A stretch of 34,070 nucleotides of DNA from an uncultured Chthonomonas sp. GTDB taxonomy: Bacteria; Armatimonadota; Chthonomonadetes; Chthonomonadales; CAJBBX01. Below the pieces are notes generated by a model. It made no database searches. It saw only the letters and a program-made list of their open reading frames with translations, and was not told the origin of the DNA. The position numbers and the translations under genes were made by a program. The stretch is taken from positions 1 to 34,070 of the forward strand of contig CAISJD010000005.1 of the NCBI GenBank assembly GCA_903885605.1, read 5' to 3'. This document shows positions 24,568-34,070 of this stretch, piece by piece; the first letter of the stretch is position 1, and the number at the start of each line of letters is the position of its first letter.

Positions 24568-25311
24568 ATGGCCAATGAGTACGTGGTGCGGACCAAGGAT
24601 CTGGTCAAAGAGTACACGATGGGGGACCAGACCCTCAAGGCGCTGAACGGTGTGAGCCTCGATATCTTCCGTGGCGAGTACATCTCCATCATGGGCCCGT
24701 CCGGTTCCGGCAAGTCGACGCTCTTCAACGCCGTCGGCGGGCTCGACAAGCCGTCCAGCGGAAGCGTGTTCATCAACGATGTCGACATGGCCCAACTGGA
24801 CGCGCAGGAGCTGGCCTACCTCCGCTGCCACACCATCGGCTACATCTTCCAGACCTTCAACCTGATCCCGGTTATGACTGCCCTTGAGAACGTGACGCTG
24901 CCGACGGTTTTCGCCGGCATGTCCACGGACGAAGGCGTCGAGCGCGGCATCGAGCTGTTGGAGCTGGTGGGCCTCGGCGGCCGCCTGCACCATAAGCCCT
25001 CGGAACTCTCCGGCGGCCAGCAGCAGCGCGTGGCAATCGCCCGGTCGCTGGCGAACAACCCATCGATCATCCTCGCCGACGAACCCACGGGTAACCTTGA
25101 CCTGAACACCGGCAAGGAGATCATCGACCTCCTGAAGTCGTTGAACAAGGACCAGGGCGTCACGATCATCTCGGCGACGCACGACCTGAAGATGCTGGAC
25201 GTGTCGGACCGGATCGTCTGGATCCGCGACGGCCAGATAGCCAAAGTCGAAGAGCGCAAGGACCTGGACATCCGCATCGGCGAGATGGAGGGCCAGGAGG
25301 CGCTCCACTAG
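24568..25311 (+). CDS. ABC transporter ATP-binding protein of the LolD/MacB type
   Basis: The 247-residue ATPase powers FtsX-type permeases. Walker A is GPSGSGKST (43-51), the Q-loop is at Gln95, the signature LSGGQQQRVAIARS starts at 148, Walker B is IILADEP (167-173) with catalytic Glu172, and the switch His is His205 in ATHDLK. IFQTFNLIPVMTALENV is characteristic of the LolD/MacB/FtsE group. I chose ATG 24568 because AAAGGA lies eight bases upstream; ATG 24559 would put that site against the start. It is the only ATPase in the operon, so it probably serves the short permease and the giant fused permease, perhaps as one asymmetric complex. The C-terminal tail after residue 225 (RKDLDIRIGEMEGQEALH) is short. 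Confidence 0.95.
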   Translation: MANEYVVRTKDLVKEYTMGDQTLKALNGVSLDIFRGEYISIMGPSGSGKSTLFNAVGGLDKPSSGSVFINDVDMAQLDAQELAYLRCHTIGYIFQTFNLIPVMTALENVTLPTVFAGMSTDEGVERGIELLELVGLGGRLHHKPSELSGGQQQRVAIARSLANNPSIILADEPTGNLDLNTGKEIIDLLKSLNKDQGVTIISATHDLKMLDVSDRIVWIRDGQIAKVEERKDLDIRIGEMEGQEALH

Positions 25312-25343
25312 GCGCCGCCGCGCCGGTTATTCCGCCGGGCTTG

Positions 25344-25371
25344 CCGGGCGTTGCGCATGGGCGCCGCCCGG
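25344..25371 (+). terminator. Strong hairpin after the ATPase gene, candidate terminator of the right operon
   Basis: CCGGGCG (25344-25350) pairs with CGCCCGG (25365-25371). Inside it, after a two-base TT bulge, GCGC (25353-25356) pairs with GCGC (25361-25364) around an ATGG loop. The result is an 11-bp stem located 33 bases after the stop. No T-run follows, so termination may be of the U-less type or the element may only protect the 3' end. Confidence 0.45.
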
Positions 25372-25472
25372 TTCCGGCCAAGGAGTTGCGAACACAGGCA
25401 GGATGTGGAAGGCATCATGTAGAACCTGAAGGTATCGGAGCCCCTCCGTCGCGCGGAAATCCTGCCGGGCGC

Positions 25473-25502
25473 TTGACCTATGTCGCGTCTACGCGGTATC
25501 CT
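25473..25502 (+). promoter_or_regulatory. Sigma-70-type promoter for rpoBC
   Basis: TTGACC (25473-25478) and TATCCT (25497-25502) are 18 bases apart. The expected start site near 25509 leaves a leader of about 25 bases that carries the ribosome binding site AGGAGGG before TTG 25535. Together with the hairpin upstream it supports rpoB as the first gene of its own operon. Confidence 0.6.
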
Positions 25503-25534
25503 TTCGCTTCGCGTGTCATTAGGAGGGCCCCGAC

Positions 25535-29902
<4,368 letters not shown>

Positions 29903-29956
29903 GCCGGTTCGACACCCCGCGAGGGGCATGACAGCAATGTCGCGAAGCTGCCGGCT

Positions 29957-29976
29957 CCAGGGCTGCAAGGCCCTGG
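29957..29976 (+). other. Perfect hairpin in the rpoB-rpoC spacer
   Basis: CCAGGGC (29957-29963) and GCCCTGG (29970-29976) form a 7-bp stem with a 6-base loop in the 187-base gap between rpoB and rpoC. No T-run follows. It may be an RNA-processing or attenuation element that separates the two messages, or chance. I found no clear promoter in the rest of this gap. Confidence 0.4.
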
Positions 29977-30089
29977 GTCCGGCGGCGTTCGCCTGTTTCA
30001 TCAGCAAGTTCGCATCGGTTGCCGGGCAGTCCAGCGTCCGGCGCATCGGCGCGGTATGTTCGCGTGTAGAGCGGACGGGAGGGTTGTAA

Positions 30090-33000
30090 ATGGCCGACTC
30101 CAGCACCTTCTCAAAGATTCGTATCGGGATCGCATCGCCCGACGAGATAAGGGCCTGGTCTTTTGGCGAGGTCAAGAAGCCTGAGACCATCAACTACCGG
30201 AGCTTCAAGCCGGAGCGCGACGGCCTCTTCTGCGAGCGCATCTTCGGACCTGTAAAGGACTGGGAGTGCCACTGCGGCCGCTACAAGAAGGTCAAGTTCC
30301 GGGGCATCACCTGCGACCGTTGCGGCGTTGAGGTCACACGCAGCAAGGTGCGCCGTGAGCGCATGGGCCACATTGAGCTGGCGGCGCCGGTCTGCCACAT
30401 CTGGTACCTGAAGGGCGTCCCGAGCCCGCTGTCGCTGATCCTGGACGTGCCTCCGCGCGCACTGGAGAAGGTGCTCTACTTCGCGAGCTACATCGTCACG
30501 TCGGTCGACCATTCGCGCATCAAGGACGAGATGGACGCGATCCGCGATGCCGCCTCTGCCGAGATCGACCAGATCCGTGAGGACCGGGATGAGGGTCTTG
30601 AGCGCATCCGGGACAGCTTCATCAACGAGCGCATCCGCCGCACTTCCGAGGAGACCCCTGAGGAGGAGCGCTGGGATGCGGACACCATCGCCCGCAAGGA
30701 GCGCGAGCATCTCGTGCGCCTGGAGCAGGAAGCGCGCGACGCCGACGACCGCATCCACGAGATTGAGCATGCCCTCACCGTCATCGAGGGTGTCGAGAAG
30801 AAGAAGCTCATCGACGAGGATGACTGGCGCGCCCTGGAGCGCCTGATCGACGCGGCCACGCGGCACGCCGACCCCTCGTTCGAGACGATCGTCACCGCAG
30901 GCATGGGCGGCGTCGCCGTCAAGCAGCTCCTTGACGAGATCGACCTGGAGGCCCTGGCCCGCACGCTCCGCAATGAGATCGCCAATGTGCCCGGTCCGCG
31001 CCGCCTTCGCGCCATCAAGCGGCTCGAGGTGACCGAAGCCTTTATACAGAGCGGCTCGCACCCGTCATGGATGATCCTGGAGTGCATCCCCGTCATCTCG
31101 CCTGAGCTTCGTCCCATGGTGCAGCTGGACGGCGGCCGCTTCGCCACGTCCGACCTCAACGACCTGTACCGCCGCATCATCAACCGCAACAACCGCTTGC
31201 GGAAGATCACCGAGATCCGCGCGCCCGAGAGCATCGTCAACCACGAGAAGCGGCTCCTGCAGGAGGCCGTCGATGCCCTGATCGATAACGGACGCCGCAC
31301 GCGCCCCGTCGTCGGATCCACCAACCGCCCGCTGAAGTCGCTCAGCGACATGCTGAAGGGCAAGGAGGGCCGGTTCCGCAAGAACCTGCTCGGCAAGCGT
31401 GTGGATTACTCGGGCCGCTCGGTCATCGTCGTGGGCCCGCACCTCAAGCTGCACCAGTGCGGCCTGCCCAAGGAGATGGCGCTCGAGCTCTTCAAGCCCT
31501 TCGTGATGAAGACGCTTGTGGAGCGCGGCTACACCACCAACATCAAGACCGCCAAGCGCATGATCGACAAGATGCGCCCCGAGGTCTGGGACGCGCTGGA
31601 GGAGGTGATCCGCGAGCATCCGGTCATGCTGAACCGCGCTCCCACGCTCCACAGGCTCGGCATCCAGGCGTTCGAGCCGGTGCTCGTCGACGGCAAGGCG
31701 ATCCAGATTCACCCGTTGGTCTGCCACGCGTTCAACGCGGACTTCGACGGCGACCAGATGGCCGTCCACGTGCCGCTGTCGGCCTACGCCCAGGCCGAGG
31801 CGCGCGTGCTCATGCTCTCGTCGCACAACCTCTTCTCGCCCGCGAACGGCAACCCGATCGTAGCGCCGATCCAGGACCTCGTCCTCGGTTCGTACTACCT
31901 GACGAGCCTGCGCGAGCGGGACGTGAACGGCGATCCCATTGAGACCTATCCCGAGGTCTTCTCCAGCCCGGAGGAGGTCGCGCTGGCCTTCGACGCCAAC
32001 AAGATCCACCTCCATGATCCGATCCAGGTTCGGGTGCAGCGGCACGGCGAGTCGGTCGTTGTCGGCGCGCCGCCCGCCAAGCCCACGACTCACGGTCGGC
32101 TCGTCCTGAACAGCATCCTGCCCGAGGATATGCGCTATGAGGACAAGTACCTCTTCAAGACGCTGACCAGGAAGGGCGTCGCCGAGATGGTCGCCGAGGT
32201 CCATGAGCGCATGGGCAAGGAGACGACCATCAAGTTCCTGGACGACGTCAAGCAGCTCGGCTTCAAGTACGCCACGCTCTCGGGCGTGACGATCGCCATG
32301 GACGACATGGAGGTGCCCGACAAGCGAGACTCGATTCTGAACAAGACGGAAGCCGACGTTGCGGGCATCAACCGCCAGTACCGGCGCGGCAACATCACTC
32401 TCGGCGAGCGCAAGCAGCACGTCCTCAATCTCTGGATGAGCGCCTCGGAGCAGGTCGCCGAAGCCATCATGGACGGCCTCCACCCGTACAACCCGATCTA
32501 CCAGATCATCGACTCGGGTGCAAGAGGCTCCTCGAAGCAGATGACGCAGTTGTCGGGTATGCGCGGCCTCATGGCCGACCCGTTCGGCAACCTGATCGAG
32601 GACCTGCCGATCAAGTCGAACTTCCGTGAAGGCCTCAACGTGCTTGAGTACTTCGTCTCGACGTGCAGCGCCCGTAAGGGTCTCGCCGACGCCGCGCTCC
32701 GCGCCGCCGACGCCGGGTATCTCACCCGCCGCCTCGTCGACGTGGCGCACGATGTCATCGTGCGCCACTGCGACTGCCGCACGCTTCAGGGGATCAAGGT
32801 AAAGGAGATCTTCAAGGACAACGAGCCCTTGGAGCAGCTCAGCGAGCGCGTGCGGGGACGCCACCCGGTCCACGACGTGGTCGATCCCTTCACCGGCGAA
32901 GTGCTTGTGGAGGCCAACGCCGAGATCACCGACGAGATAGCCCGCAGGCTTGACGGCATCCGGATCGCCACGGGCGACACTGTGGATGAGGCGACCGGCG

Positions 33001-34070
33001 AGTTGCTGCACCACGTCGGCGGCGCCATGACGAAGGCGGAGGCCGAGGAGCTAGTTGCACGCGGCGTTCGCCGTGTCGCTCCCGGCCACAAGCCGAAGAA
33101 GGCCGACGCCATCCAGAACATCACGAGTTCGCTGGAGATCACCGTTCGCTCGGTCCTCACCTGCGAACTGCGCCAGGGCGTCTGCGCCACCTGCTACGGC
33201 CGCGACCTGGCGACCGGGCAGCCCGTAGACATCGGCGTGGCGGTGGGCATCATCGCCGCCCAGTCGATCGGAGAGCCGGGAACCCGGCTCACAGTGACGG
33301 TCGCTCCCGCAGCCGGCGGCGGCGCAGTGCGGCATCCGCAGAGCGCTCTGCGCGAGTTGCACGAGGACATCCGGCGCGGTCACGCAAACTTCGAGGAGGA
33401 GGGCGGCTCCCGCGCGCGCGCCCGGTCGGTCCAGTCGGTCCTCAAGGTGCTTGAGCACCAGGTCTGCGGCCTGCTGCGTGTCGTGGAGCTCCTCGAGGCC
33501 CGACGGCCCAAGGGACAGGCCATCATCACCGAGATGGAAGGCAAGGTCGTCGATATCGACCGCAAGGGCCTTCGCCACGTGGTGATCCACTCGCCGCTGC
33601 GTCTCACCGACCCGACCATCAAGCTGGTGGGCGAGGTGATCGCCGAGGACATCATCGATCCGGGTAGCGGCGACGTCGTCGTCCGCGCCGGTGAGACCAT
33701 CATTGAGAAGCTGTCGCGCAAGGTAAAGGACCTGGAGCTGCCCGAGGTCCAGGTTCGGCGCACCATCCTGGTGCCCTACCGCGGCGAGCTTGAGGTGGAG
33801 GTCGATGACGTGGTGGCCCCCGGCGACCGCCTGACGGAAGGCCCGCTGGACCCGCACAAGGTTCTGGAGCTCATGGGACCCAAGGGCCTGCAGGAGTACC
33901 TGATCCAGGAGATCCAGCACGTCTACAAGGGCCAGGGCGTGGACATCAACGACAAGCACGTCGAGGTGATCGTTCGCCAGATGCTGAAGAAGCGGCGCAT
34001 CATCCAGCAGGGCGGCACGCCGTTCCTGCCCGGCCAGATCGTGGACAAGTTCGCCTTCGAGGACGCCAAC
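30090..34070 (+). CDS. rpoC: DNA-directed RNA polymerase subunit beta' (RpoC), C-terminus cut by window edge
   Basis: The frame runs from ATG 30090 (GGGAGGG six bases upstream) to the edge, 1327 codons. RpoC holds the catalytic magnesium. Visible are the first zinc site (Cys60, 62, 75, 78), the lid/rudder region ([20 protein letters not shown]), the catalytic NADFDGDQM with Asp551, Asp553 and Asp555, the bridge helix ([20 protein letters not shown]), and the second zinc site around [20 protein letters not shown]. The end, [17 protein letters not shown], is normal. Two catalytic elements are abnormal. After [12 protein letters not shown] (ending at 1065) the trigger loop reads [13 protein letters not shown] instead of QLTMRTFHTGG. 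The bridge helix begins TCSARKG instead of THGARKG (Cys859, Ser860). The region before the second zinc site also carries extra residues (about 940-1010). Confidence 0.97.
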   Translation, partial: MADSSTFSKIRIGIASPDEIRAWSFGEVKKPETINYRSFKPERDGLFCERIFGPVKDWECHCGRYKKVKFRGITCDRCGVEVTRSKVRRERMGHIELAAPVCHIWYLKGVPSPLSLILDVPPRALEKVLYFASYIVTSVDHSRIKDEMDAIRDAASAEIDQIREDRDEGLERIRDSFINERIRRTSEETPEEERWDADTIARKEREHLVRLEQEARDADDRIHEIEHALTVIEGVEKKKLIDEDDWRALERLIDAATRHADPSFETIVTAGMGGVAVKQLLDEIDLEALARTLRNEIANVPGPRRLRAIKRLEVTEAFIQSGSHPSWMILECIPVISPELRPMVQLDGGRFATSDLNDLYRRIINRNNRLRKITEIRAPESIVNHEKRLLQEAVDALIDNGRRTRPVVGSTNRPLKSLSDMLKGKEGRFRKNLLGKRVDYSGRSVIVVGPHLKLHQCGLPKEMALELFKPFVMKTLVERGYTTNIKTAKRMIDKMRPEVWDALEEVIREHPVMLNRAPTLHRLGIQAFEPVLVDGKAIQIHPLVCHAFNADFDGDQMAVHVPLSAYAQAEARVLMLSSHNLFSPANGNPIVAPIQDLVLGSYYLTSLRERDVNGDPIETYPEVFSSPEEVALAFDANKIHLHDPIQVRVQRHGESVVVGAPPAKPTTHGRLVLNSILPEDMRYEDKYLFKTLTRKGVAEMVAEVHERMGKETTIKFLDDVKQLGFKYATLSGVTIAMDDMEVPDKRDSILNKTEADVAGINRQYRRGNITLGERKQHVLNLWMSASEQVAEAIMDGLHPYNPIYQIIDSGARGSSKQMTQLSGMRGLMADPFGNLIEDLPIKSNFREGLNVLEYFVSTCSARKGLADAALRAADAGYLTRRLVDVAHDVIVRHCDCRTLQGIKVKEIFKDNEPLEQLSERVRGRHPVHDVVDPFTGEVLVEANAEITDEIARRLDGIRIATGDTVDEATGELLHHVGGAMTKAEAEELVARGVRRVAPGHKPKKADAIQNITSSLEITVRSVLTCELRQGVCATCYGRDLATGQPVDIGVAVGIIAAQSIGEPGTRLTVTVAPAAGGGAVRHPQSALRELHEDIRRGHANFEEEGGSRARARSVQSVLKVLEHQVCGLLRVVELLEARRPKGQAIITEMEGKVVDIDRKGLRHVVIHSPLRLTDPTIKLVGEVIAEDIIDPGSGDVVVRAGETIIEKLSRKVKDLELPEVQVRRTILVPYRGELEVEVDDVVAPGDRLTEGPLDPHKVLELMGPKGLQEYLIQEIQHVYKGQGVDINDKHVEVIVRQMLKKRRIIQQGGTPFLPGQIVDKFAFEDAN

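Noticed and set aside
25312-25534. Riboswitch or ribosomal-protein leader upstream of rpoB
   Set aside because: Only a simple hairpin and a promoter are visible, with no conserved leader fold that I can recognise.
33280-33330. Simple frameshift as the reason for the missing MRTFH in RpoC
   Set aside because: None of the three forward frames encodes the motif here, and the frame is conserved before and after. A larger assembly error is still possible.

Overview
The window is GC-rich, densely coded bacterial chromosome with many GTG and TTG starts. The best taxonomic clue is the prepilin at 5897-6529. Its N-terminus (FTLVELLTVIGIIAVLAALL, then FPVFATARGKAR) and C-terminal H-x-DG motif are typical of the pilin-like proteins expanded in Armatimonadota. 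A deep-branching, Armatimonadota-like organism is therefore the best guess, as an inference only. I see no tRNA, rRNA, CRISPR array, insertion sequence or phage gene.

Region 1 (1-6529, minus strand) is a closely spaced run of metabolic and envelope genes. In transcription order they are a prepilin-like protein, an aminohydrolase of the SAH/aminofutalosine deaminase type, a CPBP-family membrane protease, purE, a GHL10 glycosyl-hydrolase-like protein, an isocitrate dehydrogenase-family enzyme, and an anchored protein cut by the window edge. Diverging from it is an N-acyl-D-amino-acid deacylase (6614-8254, plus).

Region 2 (8319-25311) is the most unusual part. It is a divergon of two operons sharing a 336-bp intergenic region. 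The left operon (minus, 14058 to 8319) encodes seven proteins, mostly membrane-embedded and mostly unrecognised, and ends in an exported protein with two DUF2092-like domains and a thioredoxin-like domain without cysteines. The right operon (plus, 14395 to 25311) starts from a good sigma-70-type promoter. It encodes a 1646-residue fusion of a degenerate M28-peptidase-like domain to an FtsX-type ABC permease, an OPT-like transporter, a polytopic membrane protein with a pilin-like head, an unknown protein, a PqqD-like protein, a very short FtsX-type permease and a LolD/MacB-type ATPase. Together these look like an ATP-driven envelope machine that handles a peptide, lipid or surface protein. Its substrate cannot be read from the sequence.

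Region 3 (25312-34070, plus) holds a hairpin, a clear promoter, rpoB and the first 1327 codons of rpoC. No ribosomal protein genes (rplK, rplA, rplJ, rplL) lie upstream. The polymerase genes carry striking changes. RpoC lacks the near-universal MRTFH segment of the trigger loop and has a changed bridge-helix N-terminus. RpoB has serine at the position of E. coli H526 in the rifampicin region and a four-cysteine, zinc-ribbon-like insertion. If confirmed by reads, the trigger-loop change is the most surprising observation in the window.
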